Assembly (NCBI GenBank): GCA_947652605.1
Contig: OX393580.1
Coordinates: 20,170,159-20,234,158, forward strand
Source of the DNA: Elmis aenea
Taxonomy: Eukaryota > Arthropoda > Insecta > Coleoptera > Elmidae
Length of the DNA stretch: 64,000 nt
Reading direction: 5' to 3'
Numbering within the stretch: position 1 is the stretch's first letter; each line of letters starts with the position of its first letter. A model generated the notes under the pieces. That model was not told where the DNA came from, did not search any database, and saw only the letters and a program-made list of their open reading frames with translations. Both the position numbers and the translations under genes were made by a program. Below are positions 46,673 to 56,257 of this stretch, one piece after another.

Positions 46673-48329
46673 ATAAGAGACAATTGCACAACTTTTGAAA
46701 TTTCACCCAAAAAATTGCCGTACTATACATGTGGACATTTTCAAAAAATTTAAACACCTATAAAAATATTTTTTATTATTTTCTGAACAAAATCATATGG
46801 ATTTTGGACGTTTATTAAAAGTAAATGTGAATTGCTTATTCATAAGGTGACCAACCGTCCTCCTTTAGGGAGGACAGTCCTTTTGAGAATCCTGTCCTTC
46901 CTCGAAAAGTGTCCTCCTACATGTCCTCCTTTTCGATACATTGACAAAAAGTATTCGTTCAGTGGAAAAGTACTTATTTAAATAATAATTTAATAGGCAT
47001 GTAAGCATATTTACATGTTACAAATGTCTTTATTATGCGCATTTTTCATATGATAGTGCAGGTATGGCAAACAGGATTTGATCAGTGTGCCAAAATAAGA
47101 TAAAATTTAATCCCCGTGCCAGTACCTAACCTAACCTACCTACCAGAAACGCAGAAACAACCGTTAGTTACTTCGTTCTTCGTTCAGTATTGCCAACGTC
47201 ATGATTGCATGTGTCACTAAATACATACATAAATTTCATACACGAAGGTATTCAAAGCCAGGCCCGGACTGGCCATCTGGCAGTTCGGGCAAATGCCCGA
47301 AGGGCCGGTGCCCGAATGGGCCGGTCCAAGCTACGGGCTTAATAAGTTTGGCGCTGAAGTAAAAGGAGCGCAAAAATTATGATAAAAGGTGGCATTATAA
47401 CATTTGCCCGTATAATACGGGCCGTATTCAATCTTAACGTTTTTCAGGGGCTCCACAATACGCAATAGCGTCGTATGTTTGATCGCGCCACTCGTGTTTC
47501 AGAAATAGTCCCGATATTATCCGAAACCTGACGCATAGCTATAGATGGCGTGTGCATGTGTATATAGTAGTTTCATAATCTACTTATTTTATAAAACACA
47601 TTGTTTATTAAACAGATTCATAATAAATATATTGATGCGAGTTTATTAAGTCTGCGTAAGTGGTTACCATATAAAGCTTTTAGTGGGCCATAGAAGTTGA
47701 TGCATGGTCTAAAATTAATTTTAAGATGGAAAAATATTATTAAAAATTCATGACACTAGATTTTAGAGATTTTAGAAATATTCGCAAGAGTAAAGTGCCC
47801 GTATTTTAGGTTTTCAAAAAACTTTTTTTGAAACTTTTTTAAAATTCTTAAAATACTAGCACTTTACTCTTGCAAATATTTCTAAAATCGCTAAAATCTA
47901 GTGTCATATGAATTTTTATTGAATTTTTTTGAAACTTAAAATTAGTTTTAGACCATGCACCAACTTTTCCTAGGGATAACATTTTTTGAGAAACCTACAA
48001 TAAAAATCTTTTCCATTTGTTGCAGACTTTTTGAATGTTAAAATTACTTCAAAAATAAAAATTTAAATTTTAACGTCAAATTTTACATTTTGGTTTTATT
48101 ATTAATTCTAAATAATCTTTTCCCATGAGTTTTTTTTTGTGTATAGGTAAGTTGTTTTCAATAAGGGCACATTAGGGGAGAGTGGCCTAAAATGATCCCT
48201 GCGGGCAAAACGATCCCCACACTTTAATTTTATTACTAATCCTTCTATCTATAAATTTAACACGTCACTATCACTAATTGAGTCACTTGTGTCAGACTAT
48301 CAAATGTGAGGGTAAAATATCGCAAGTAG

Positions 48330-48333
48330 ATAG
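48330..48333. repeat. 4-bp target-site duplication of the LTR element (left)
   Basis: ATAG here and at 55794-55797. Unit A has a single ATAG at the equivalent position, the preserved empty site. Confidence 0.95.
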
Positions 48334-48964
48334 TGTCACATCAGTATTTTTCCAAATTTATTTTATTCGATTACTTTTATAAGTTCATTACCTTCGCTTA
48401 ATCGTTCGATGATGTACTATAACAGCTCAGCGTAATTCATGCAATTCTGCAAGCGCGACATTCCTGACGCTAGGATTACGCTGAGTTGCCGACCCAAGCG
48501 TGGTAACGCACTCCGGAAATAATACGTCGATCTACAGGCTTGTTGAGTCAGGGAATAAATCAATATAAATAGATCAATTAAATTCTGAGAGGGCAGTCTA
48601 GTTTGGGACTCAAATTGCGAAGTGCCGTTCGCGACCAAAAGAAAAGGCCTCTCAGAATGGAGAAGTCCCTGACCCAGCAAGCGCTGATAACGATTGTATT
48701 ATTGTAAGTAATTTATATATTTAACGTTGCTTCACTTTAAGTTCCGATTTATGTTTTGTATCCTAGTGTATCCTAGTTGTGCTTTAATTTAATAAACGTT
48801 TTAAGTTTACTTATAGGATTTCATTGCATATTCTCTTGAATGTTCCATATTCTCTTACAGATCAGTGCTATTCCATTTCAGATCCGGTCACCTTGCTCCG
48901 TGTTTAATTGACATTGATTATTATGAATAATCAATTAATAATAGTTACGAAGCCAAACGTAACA
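48334..48964 (+). repeat. 5' LTR
   Basis: Starts TGTCACATCAG and ends CCAAACGTAACA. TATAAAT at 48564-48570 is a candidate TATA element and AATAAA at 48791-48796 a polyadenylation signal. Nested inverted repeats are seen: CTCAGCGTAAT (48426-48436) with ATTACGCTGAG (48475-48485), GTCAGGGA (48547-48554) with TCCCTGAC (48666-48673), and ATTCTGAGAGG (48582-48592) with CCTCTCAGAAT (48648-48658). Confidence 0.95.
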
Positions 48965-48966
48965 CG

Positions 48967-48984
48967 TGGTGGAGGCAAGCCGGC
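48967..48984 (+). other. candidate primer-binding site
   Basis: TGGTGGAGGCAAGCCGGC begins two bases after the LTR. A TGG start fits pairing with the CCA end of a tRNA. I cannot assign the tRNA from memory. Confidence 0.45.
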
Positions 48985-49241
48985 TCTATTTTTGGAAATT
49001 CTTCGTAATTTCCTCTTTATTCATTTGGTTTTAAATGCATGTATCTTTATGTGTAACTTTCATAATTTTTTCTTTTAGTTTTGGAACATTATTTCATGTG
49101 TGTTTTACTAATTCTTTTTTTGTTTGTTAATTGTTAATTTTTTAGGGGAGAACAATAATTTCATGTATTTTGTTATAAAATACTGTTTTAGGTAACATTT
49201 GACAGTTATTGTTAAAGGGCCGCTTATGTAATTATTATATT

Positions 49242-50624
49242 ATGCACACCAGGTCAAAAAGTACTGGCAGTTCTATAATCAAAGTTACTCTAACTAACGA
49301 TAGTACATCACCCTCGTTCAGGCCTCAGAACAACAGCACCGAAATACATAGTGAAAACACACCAGGTTGCAGCACTGAAAATCCGAGGACGCCAAGTAGT
49401 GAATTTACAAATTCGAACGGTTTTGAATCCGGAAGAAAATTAACAAGAACCCCTCCAACAAGTCCTATTCCTAGCACCGGCAATCGCGACATAATTACTG
49501 ATCCAGCAACAGATATTCTCATTGTTGCTAACGCTACAGACACAAGAATCCGCAAGATGGACGCTAATACGACAATCCAAGGAGCCGTAGAAGCTGGAAG
49601 ATCAGCTGCAATACCAAAATTCATCTCACCTCCCACATTTGATCCATGCTGTACCAACCCAGTGACGTTTATCAGGAGCTATGAGCGGACAGCTATAGCA
49701 AACGGCTGGGGTAACGTATATAAGATTACGTATTTGGGATCATTTTTAGAAAATGCGGGAAATGTGTGGTATACGAATTATATTAGCAAAGCAGAAAACG
49801 CAAATAATAATTGGGAACAAATTGTAAAGGACTTTTTAACCGAATTTGGAGGAGAAAATCCATTAAGAAAAATGAAGTTCAAGTTAAACACCAGGCGTCA
49901 AGAGGAACACGAAGACATAAAAAGGTATTTTTACGATCTACAAGCACTGGCGTACGAAGTGGACCCCAACACAAGTGCAGAAGCCTTCCGAGAGCGATTT
50001 GAGAACGGACTACATCCCAGGTACTATGATACTTACTACCTTATGAGCAGTGCCAATATGTCTATGGCAGATCTCAAATCTCTGGTACTGAAGCTTAGTG
50101 AACTTAGAGAACGTTCAGAGATGGCGCAGCTAACTCTACAAACATCATTCCTCACCTTGGGCAACAATGGACCAGCCTACCCTGGAAATAGACCAAATAA
50201 CCCCAGAACAAATTCCAACGATTACCGAAGAAACGGAAATCGATGGCGTAATCAACGGTACAGCAGCCCCAGGCTACCACGCACCCGAAGCCGCGATGGG
50301 CGACCTAGGTGTTATAACTGTAACAGAGTTGGACATCAGGCCAATTCCTGCTACCAGGAGTACCGGTCCAACTATCCTCAAGAATGGTCAAATAGAAGAG
50401 ACGCTACACCCCCCAGACCATATCCACGAGATCAAGGCCGCCCAAGGAGTGCGGAAAGAAGAGAATATCGATCTAATAGCCCTCAACCACAGTGGTCCAA
50501 CAGAAGAGATGCCACGCCTACAAGAAACCCACGGGAACTTGACCGTCCAGGAAGTATAAAAAGAAGAGTGTCATTTACACCTAACGAGATGACACCCCCA
50601 AACGCCCCAGGGCAACACGAATAA
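49242..50624 (+). CDS. gag: Gag of the Ty3/Gypsy element
   Basis: 460 aa from the first ATG, at 49242; the open frame reaches further upstream only through a TTG at 49209. A Ser/Thr/Pro-rich N-terminus precedes a capsid-like region (about 49640-50140; NNWEQIVKDFLTEFGG, RRQEEHEDIKRYFYDL). An Arg/Asn-rich nucleocapsid follows with one zinc knuckle, CYNCNRVGHQANSC (CX2CX4HX4C, 50310-50351). Gag forms the particle and packages the RNA. The frame is uninterrupted. Its 3' end overlaps pol by about 40 bases and includes a -1 frameshift signal. Confidence 0.93.
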   Translation: MHTRSKSTGSSIIKVTLTNDSTSPSFRPQNNSTEIHSENTPGCSTENPRTPSSEFTNSNGFESGRKLTRTPPTSPIPSTGNRDIITDPATDILIVANATDTRIRKMDANTTIQGAVEAGRSAAIPKFISPPTFDPCCTNPVTFIRSYERTAIANGWGNVYKITYLGSFLENAGNVWYTNYISKAENANNNWEQIVKDFLTEFGGENPLRKMKFKLNTRRQEEHEDIKRYFYDLQALAYEVDPNTSAEAFRERFENGLHPRYYDTYYLMSSANMSMADLKSLVLKLSELRERSEMAQLTLQTSFLTLGNNGPAYPGNRPNNPRTNSNDYRRNGNRWRNQRYSSPRLPRTRSRDGRPRCYNCNRVGHQANSCYQEYRSNYPQEWSNRRDATPPRPYPRDQGRPRSAERREYRSNSPQPQWSNRRDATPTRNPRELDRPGSIKRRVSFTPNEMTPPNAPGQHE

Positions 50625-53600
50625 AGAAGCCGGATGTTGCCCCCTCCCTCATCCCCCAGACAAACGGCTGTCAAATCTTAACGGTAGAAGGTACAATTAA
50701 TCATAGGTTAACAGATATAGTTTTAGACACTGGCGCCACTAAAAATGTCGTAAGCATGGACTACGTCAAGAATATAAAAGAATTAAGCAAACCTGAGATG
50801 CTACAGACCGCTGGTGGTCATCGAGTCACAGTCCTAGGAGAAGCCCATTTGCAGCTAACAATTGGTGGAATGTATAGTAACTGCAAGGCGTTGGTGATAG
50901 AAAGGTCTCCAAAACCGCTCATCCTAGGCACCCAGTTTTTAAAAGACCACAACGCAGTCATTGATTTTGCTAAAGGTATGCTAGAACTTAGCACCACGTC
51001 CAAAAAAGTTACCCTTAACATTTGGAAAAATGGCCCATATGATAACTGTTACCTAGCGATGGAGCCAACCAATGCCGAAAAAAGTGAAGTCGAAGAATAC
51101 CACAAGCTAATGCTGAAGAAAGACTACATACTTACCAAGGATGTGGAAATCTCCGTCTCATTGATAACCAAAGATACAACCTCCAAGAACACAACTTGGG
51201 AGTTTTTGCCCAATGAAAAATTTTTGGTCCCTAGGGGGCTCGCATTTAGCAGTAAACCGATCCCAAAGGAAGATGGCCTGGAAGTAAAATTAATCTCTAA
51301 ATCAGTGGTACCAAAAGTATTGTTCGCAGGTACAGCACTAGGCTATCTACACCCTCTACCCACAACAAATGAGAACGACGAGATCTTGTGCACAATGAAT
51401 TCGACTAACCCCAAGAAGATAGATCATCAAATAAACAAGGAATTACCAACCCAACAGCATGAACAGCTTAAAGAATTGTTAAATAAGTACGAGGACGTCT
51501 TTGCCGTCACCACTCACGAACTTGGCCTCACCAACGTCACAGAACACGACATTGATGTTCAAAGGGCAGCCCCTGTCAAATCTAGACCATATAAAATCTC
51601 CCACAAAGAAAGAGAACTGGTGAGTGATCAAATAAACGAAATGTTGCAGCACAACATTATAAGACCTAGCCAGTCACCATGGGCCAGTCCAGTGGTACTT
51701 GTCAAAAAAAAGGATAAAGGTACAAGGTTCTGCGTGGACTACAGAAAACTCAACGAAGTTACTAAAAAATCTAGCTACAACAGTTCCAACATAGAAGACA
51801 TGCTTACATACCTCGGAGGAGCAAAATTCTTTTCAGTGCTGGATCTGCAGCAAAGCTATTACCAGGTACCTATCCGAGAAGAATGCAAGGAGTATACCGC
51901 TTTTCTTGCTCAAGGACACGGACTGTACGAGTTCAACGTACTTCCATTTGGCCTATGTAACGCGCCAGCTACCTTCCAGCATCTTGCAGACCAGGTATTC
52001 CAAGGTATGAAATGGTTGGAAGTCCTTGTCTACATGGACGACATCATCGTATTTTCCAACACCTTTGAGGAACATCTTCAACGTCTTCAAAAGGTGCTCC
52101 AAAGACTTCGCTCGGCAGGACTAACCCTAAAGCCCAGTAAATGTACCTATGCTCAGACGGAAGTCAAACTCCTTGGGTTCGTGGTCAATACAGAAGGCAT
52201 AAAGTTGGACGAAGAAAAACTGGAAGCTATCCAGAAGTTTCCTACACCCAAGACAGTGAAACAAATCCAAAGTTTTACTGGTCTTTGTAATTACTATCGG
52301 CGACACATAAATCAGTTTTCAGGAATTGCAAGACCCCTTTTCGAGGCTACAAAGAAAGAAACTGGATTCATATGGGGACCTGAACAGCAGGAGGCGTTTG
52401 AGACTCTAAAACAGAAGATGCTAACCGCACCCGTATTGGCCCACTTTAACCCACACAAAGGATGTGAACTCCGTACAGATGCCTGTACCTCGGGACTAGG
52501 AGCCGTATTACTGCAGGAAGCCAACGATGGAACAATGCATCCAGTCGCCTACGCTAGTCGCAGCCTCACCAAGGCCGAAAAGAACTATACCATTTCAGAA
52601 CTGGAAGCTCTTGCCGCAATCTGGAGTCTGCAGTACCTTCGCCATTTAATTTATGGGCGTCCTGTTAAGATCGTCACAGACCATCATGCCTTGTGTTGGT
52701 TAAAAACACTAAAAGACGTCTCAGGAAGACTTGCGAGATGGGCAATAAAACTTTCCGAGTTCGACTATGGCATAGTGCACAAGAGTGGAAGAACCCACAA
52801 AGATGCTGACTGTTTATCCAGAAACCCTGTACGAGAAGGTACCCCAGCTGACGAAGTAGAAGCTAACGAAATCCCTACGTACCTGCTGGACGAAATTAAT
52901 ATATGCAAACTACAAGAGGATGGCCCGTCGATTAAAATTATTAAAAAAGCCATTCAAGATCCACAAAATCCCACAATTACCATTGGAACTGCGAGAAGAG
53001 CAAAAAATTACCGAATCATAGAAGATATCGTTTATAAGAAAAGTTCCCATCCTTACGGTCTGCCCAAACTGCTCGTGATCCCTCAATCCTTGGTGCCAGA
53101 AATCCTGTTCTCCCATCACAGTGAGCCAACTTCAGGTCACTTAGGCATCACCAAGACACTGAAAAAAGTCAAGGACCGGTACTATTGGGACGGACTTCAA
53201 AAAGACGTAGAGAAATTCGTCAAGGGGTGTCCAGACTGCCAAGCTAGAAAAGGACGAACCAACGTAAAACCCGCTGGTCTCTTGCAACCTATCCGCATCG
53301 CCACCCCATTTGAGAAAATTGGTATTGATCTATTAGGCCCCTTCAGAAAAAGCAAGAATGGAAAAACTATGATCGTCGTAGCAACGGACTACGCCACAAG
53401 ATGGGTTGAAGCCAAAGCCCTTCCGAATGGTAAAGCTGGACCGGTGGCCCAATTCATCTTAGAAAATATTATCACCAGGCACGGCGTACCAAAACATATT
53501 CTTAGCGACAGAGGCAAGGCGTTTCAATCCCAGTTGGTGACTGAGCTGCTCAAAATCATGGGCGTGGTAAGTCAATTTACCACTGCCTACCACCCGATGT

Positions 53601-54223
53601 GTAATGGCCTGACAGAGAGGTGTAATAAAACCATCACCGACATGCTGTCCATGTACACTAATACAGAGCAAACCGATTGGGACCTCTACCTTCCTCATGT
53701 GACGTTCGCCTACAACACCTCAGAACAGGATACCACTAGGTTCTCCCCCTTCATGTTAGTGTATGGCAGGCAACCGATCCTACCACCCGAAACCACCCTG
53801 ATGCCCAGTGAAACTACAACGTCGGTAGATGACATCAGGGAGCGCGCCCTCGCCGTTCGAGCACAGGCAGCTGAAAGGATCCACAAAAAACAAGACAGCG
53901 ACAAGATTAGATTCGACTCCAAGCACAGACATCTCGAATTTGAGCCAGGAGACCAAGTAAAAGTATTCACTCCCGTTAGGAAAGTAGGACGTAGCGAAAA
54001 ACTCATGTTAAGATGGTTCGGCCCGTACTACATTACCAAGAAAATTGGAGAAGTGGACTATATGGTTCAAAAGGGCCCTACTGGCAAATCAAAACAAGAA
54101 GTTATTCACGTGAGTCGAATTCTGCCGTACCACGATCCCTGGTCACCCCAACTCGCCCAAACCAACGTCACACCAGAGTACGAGGACACAAACAACACTG
54201 GACTAGAAACTTTGAACAATTAG
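50585..54223 (+). CDS. pol: Pol of the Ty3/Gypsy element (PR-RT-RH-IN)
   Basis: The frame opens at 50585, in -1 relative to gag, and stays open to the stop at 54221-54223. The first ATG (50756) lies after the protease active site, so translation must enter by frameshift, not at that ATG. The protease motif LDTGA is at 50723-50737. RT runs about 51560-52300 with VYMDDI (YMDD at 52031-52042). RNase H starts with the aspartate of RTDACTSG at 52478. Integrase has an HHCC finger (HHSEP...GCPDCQ, about 53115-53245) and catalytic D at 53327, D at 53507 and E at 53615; 35 residues separate the last two. No chromodomain is seen. All catalytic residues are present. Confidence 0.95.
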   Translation, partial: RDDTPKRPRATRIKKPDVAPSLIPQTNGCQILTVEGTINHRLTDIVLDTGATKNVVSMDYVKNIKELSKPEMLQTAGGHRVTVLGEAHLQLTIGGMYSNCKALVIERSPKPLILGTQFLKDHNAVIDFAKGMLELSTTSKKVTLNIWKNGPYDNCYLAMEPTNAEKSEVEEYHKLMLKKDYILTKDVEISVSLITKDTTSKNTTWEFLPNEKFLVPRGLAFSSKPIPKEDGLEVKLISKSVVPKVLFAGTALGYLHPLPTTNENDEILCTMNSTNPKKIDHQINKELPTQQHEQLKELLNKYEDVFAVTTHELGLTNVTEHDIDVQRAAPVKSRPYKISHKERELVSDQINEMLQHNIIRPSQSPWASPVVLVKKKDKGTRFCVDYRKLNEVTKKSSYNSSNIEDMLTYLGGAKFFSVLDLQQSYYQVPIREECKEYTAFLAQGHGLYEFNVLPFGLCNAPATFQHLADQVFQGMKWLEVLVYMDDIIVFSNTFEEHLQRLQKVLQRLRSAGLTLKPSKCTYAQTEVKLLGFVVNTEGIKLDEEKLEAIQKFPTPKTVKQIQSFTGLCNYYRRHINQFSGIARPLFEATKKETGFIWGPEQQEAFETLKQKMLTAPVLAHFNPHKGCELRTDACTSGLGAVLLQEANDGTMHPVAYASRSLTKAEKNYTISELEALAAIWSLQYLRHLIYGRPVKIVTDHHALCWLKTLKDVSGRLARWAIKLSEFDYGIVHKSGRTHKDADCLSRNPVREGTPADEVEANEIPTYLLDEINICKLQEDGPSIKIIKKAIQDPQNPTITIGTARRAKNYRIIEDIVYKKSSHPYGLPKLLVIPQSLVPEILFSHHSEPTSGHLGITKTLKKVKDRYYWDGLQKDVEKFVKGCPDCQARKGRTNVKPAGLLQPIRIATPFEKIGIDLLGPFRKSKNGKTMIVVATDYATRWVEAKALPNGKAGPVAQFILENIITRHGVPKHILSDRGKAFQSQLVTELLKIMGVVSQFTTAYHPMCNGLTERCNKTITDMLSMYTNTEQTDWDLYLPHVTFAYNTSEQDTTRFSPFMLVYGRQPILPPETTLMPSETTTSVDDIRERALAVRAQAAERIHKKQDSDKIRFDSKHRHLEFEPGDQVKVFTPVRKVGRSEKLMLRWFGPYYITKKIGEVDYMVQKGPTGKSKQEVIHVSRILPYHDPWSPQLAQTNVTPEYEDTNNTGLETLNN
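50597..50669 (+). promoter_or_regulatory. programmed -1 ribosomal frameshift signal, gag to pol
   Basis: The heptamer CCCAAAC (50597-50603) is in the gag phase C CCA AAC, within the only stretch where both frames are open (50585-50624). After a 6-nt spacer, GGGCAACA (50610-50617) pairs perfectly with TGTTGCCC (50635-50642). Inside that loop AGCCG (50628-50632) can pair with CGGCT (50665-50669), giving an H-type pseudoknot. Slippery site, spacing and structure all fit the known -1 signal. Confidence 0.8.
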
Positions 54224-55162
54224 TTAAGTGCTATTAAGTGTTAATTAAGTGTCAGTGGCGCGAGTTAAAGACTAGTTTTGGAAGAAGAAAAAATTAATTT
54301 TTTTTTGACTTATGTGTGTGGAAAAAAACATTTACTAGGTTAAGATAGGTTAGGATCTCTTTTTTTTTCATATATGTTTATAATTTCTATTTGTGTATAA
54401 CTTTCAGGGCAAGCAGTATACAGTTTCTTTTCTTTTTCCTGGTAAGCATGATTCTTACTAAACTTATTTGTTGCAAGATCCAAGGTGAATACATTTAGAA
54501 GTACCAGTCACCAGGTTACACGTTACTGGGAACATCTTCGAGAATGGAGACGGTTTAAAAGACGTCCCGAGCTACTAGCATAATGCACACAGAGAGCAGC
54601 GGTATCAAAACGTAGACGACCAAGACGGCCTTCTGTCCATGCCTCATGGTAAATGGTTTAATATGGTGAAGGCTGGATCGGATTATGTAAAAGAAACATA
54701 ATGCCCACGGTGGGTCCACATGCGGAATCACTCTCTTAGTCCGTGATGCCTGCAAGAGAGTGAGAGCCAGCTTCCGCAGCGTGCCGATTTTTTCTTGTTT
54801 AGGCAGTAGGCAAAATAAGAGGCAAAGGCATCACCACGTAGTTGGGACAGAAGAACCTAGTCGTCAAATAAGGCCTACAGTATGAGCAAATTAATTGCTA
54901 ACGTATTATTGTTTTTTCTCTAAATTTTTTTTTTAACTTGCAACCGTAATAAGTTTATTTTTATTTCATTTAAGTTTCACGTAAGGTTTACTGCTTGTTC
55001 AGATATTGCGATAGGTTAGTCTCTAGGTCAAGTAATTCTATATTCTAATGTTATTGTTTTGTTACAGATAAGGGAATGCGTTACCAAGCATATTCACTTC
55101 ATTGTCCGCGTTTTTTTTTCAAAATTAAAGCTGTGGGTCCAGCTTTTCGAAAGAAGGTGTTA
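54224..55162 (+). other. 3' untranslated part of the LTR element; no env
   Basis: About 940 bases without an ORF of use on the plus strand; the minus-strand ORF at 54555-54755 is chance. It ends with a short purine run, GAAAGAAGG (55149-55157), five bases before the 3' LTR, a weak polypurine-tract candidate. Confidence 0.75.
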
Positions 55163-55793
55163 TGTCACATCAGTATTTTTCCAAATTTATTTTATTCGAT
55201 TACTTTTATAAGTTCATTACCTTCGCTTAATCGTTCGATGATGTACTATAACAGCTCAGCGTAATTCATGCAATTCTGCAAGCGCGACATTCCTGACGCT
55301 AGGATTACGCTGAGTTGCCGACCCAAGCGTGGTAACGCACTCCGGAAATAATACGTCGATCTACAGGCTTGTTGAGTCAGGGAATAAATCAATATAAATA
55401 GATCAATTAAATTCTGAGAGGGCAGTCTAGTTTGGGACTCAAATTGCGAAGTGCCGTTCGCGACCAAAAGAAAAGGCCTCTCAGAATGGAGAAGTCCCTG
55501 ACCCAGCAAGCGCTGATAACGATTGTATTATTGTAAGTAATTTATATATTTAACGTTGCTTCACTTTAAGTTCCGATTTATGTTTTGTATCCTAGTGTAT
55601 CCTAGTTGTGCTTTAATTTAATAAACGTTTTAAGTTTACTTATAGGATTTCATTGCATATTCTCTTGAATGTTCCATATTCTCTTACAGATCAGTGCTAT
55701 TCCATTTCAGATCCGGTCACCTTGCTCCGTGTTTAATTGACATTGATTATTATGAATAATCAATTAATAATAGTTACGAAGCCAAACGTAACA
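55163..55793 (+). repeat. 3' LTR
   Basis: Appears identical to the 5' LTR over its 631 bp by line-by-line comparison. The polyadenylation signal AATAAA is at 55620-55625. It is followed by the right TSD, ATAG (55794-55797). The minus-strand ORF present in both LTRs (55246-55509) is not a gene. Confidence 0.95.
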
Positions 55794-56089
55794 ATAGTAA
55801 ATAAGAAAAAGTGGTTTTTATACGTCGTGATTTAAGGTAAGGCCATAGCAGCTATACTAAAAATTGCTTAAAAGTCATAGGGATGCTAAATTGTAATATA
55901 TTTTTCATAAATACATCCTTTTGTCTATAATTCGACGTGTTTGTGAAAAATTCAGGCACGTCCAACATGTTGCTAAAATGACTTGAGTCGAATTATCCAC
56001 TTTCGGGCAAAATGATCCCCAACACAAAGTCTAGCAAAAGGCAAAGACTGCAAAAGAAAGAAGGAAGACGAAGATGAGAGAGTGAGTCA

Positions 56090-56257
56090 GAGGATGTAGA
56101 ATGCCTTATTTGTTTTGAAACATTTCTAAGATCTTCTGCGGGAGAAGGATAGGCACAGTGTGTTAAGTGCAAGCGTTAGGCACATGATGAGTGTGCTGAA
56201 CTTGAGGACGATGACTGCGATCCATACACCTGTGATTACTGTGCTGTTGCCCCTTAA
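56090..56257 (+). pseudogene. pogo-type zinc-finger remnant (unit B)
   Basis: Counterpart of 37761-37928, with the same two in-frame TAG codons and the CxxC pairs. Confidence 0.65.

Larger units (their letters stand above)
36394..47258. repeat. large duplicated block, unit A (10,865 bp)
   Basis: The sequence from 36394 recurs from 47259 at a constant offset of 10,865. After the LTR insertion in unit B the offset is 18,329, a difference of 7,464 that equals element plus 4-bp TSD. Differences I saw by eye: 36658-36659, 38571, 38866 and 41159, each a substitution. The unit holds a hAT element, a Tc1/mariner-type element, the saposin-domain gene, several MITEs and the left part of another TIR element. 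Confidence 0.95.
48334..55793 (+). mobile_element. complete Ty3/Gypsy LTR retrotransposon, 7,460 bp
   Basis: It has TG...CA LTRs of 631 bp (48334-48964 and 55163-55793) that appear identical throughout, and a 4-bp TSD. Gag and Pol are open, with the order protease, RT, RNase H, integrase that defines Ty3/Gypsy. There is no env ORF between pol (ends 54223) and the 3' LTR. All parts needed for retrotransposition seem present, so it may be active. Identical LTRs and an empty allele in unit A point to a recent insertion. The clade within Gypsy is not decided. Confidence 0.97.

Noticed and set aside
48417..48680. 87-aa minus-strand ORF, repeated at 55246-55509
   Set aside because: It lies wholly inside the LTRs and is duplicated only because the LTRs are. 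It has no domain and spans the inverted repeats.
50756..50758. ATG as the start of Pol
   Set aside because: It lies after the protease active site (LDTGA at 50723). The open frame reaches back to 50585 and overlaps gag at a frameshift site.
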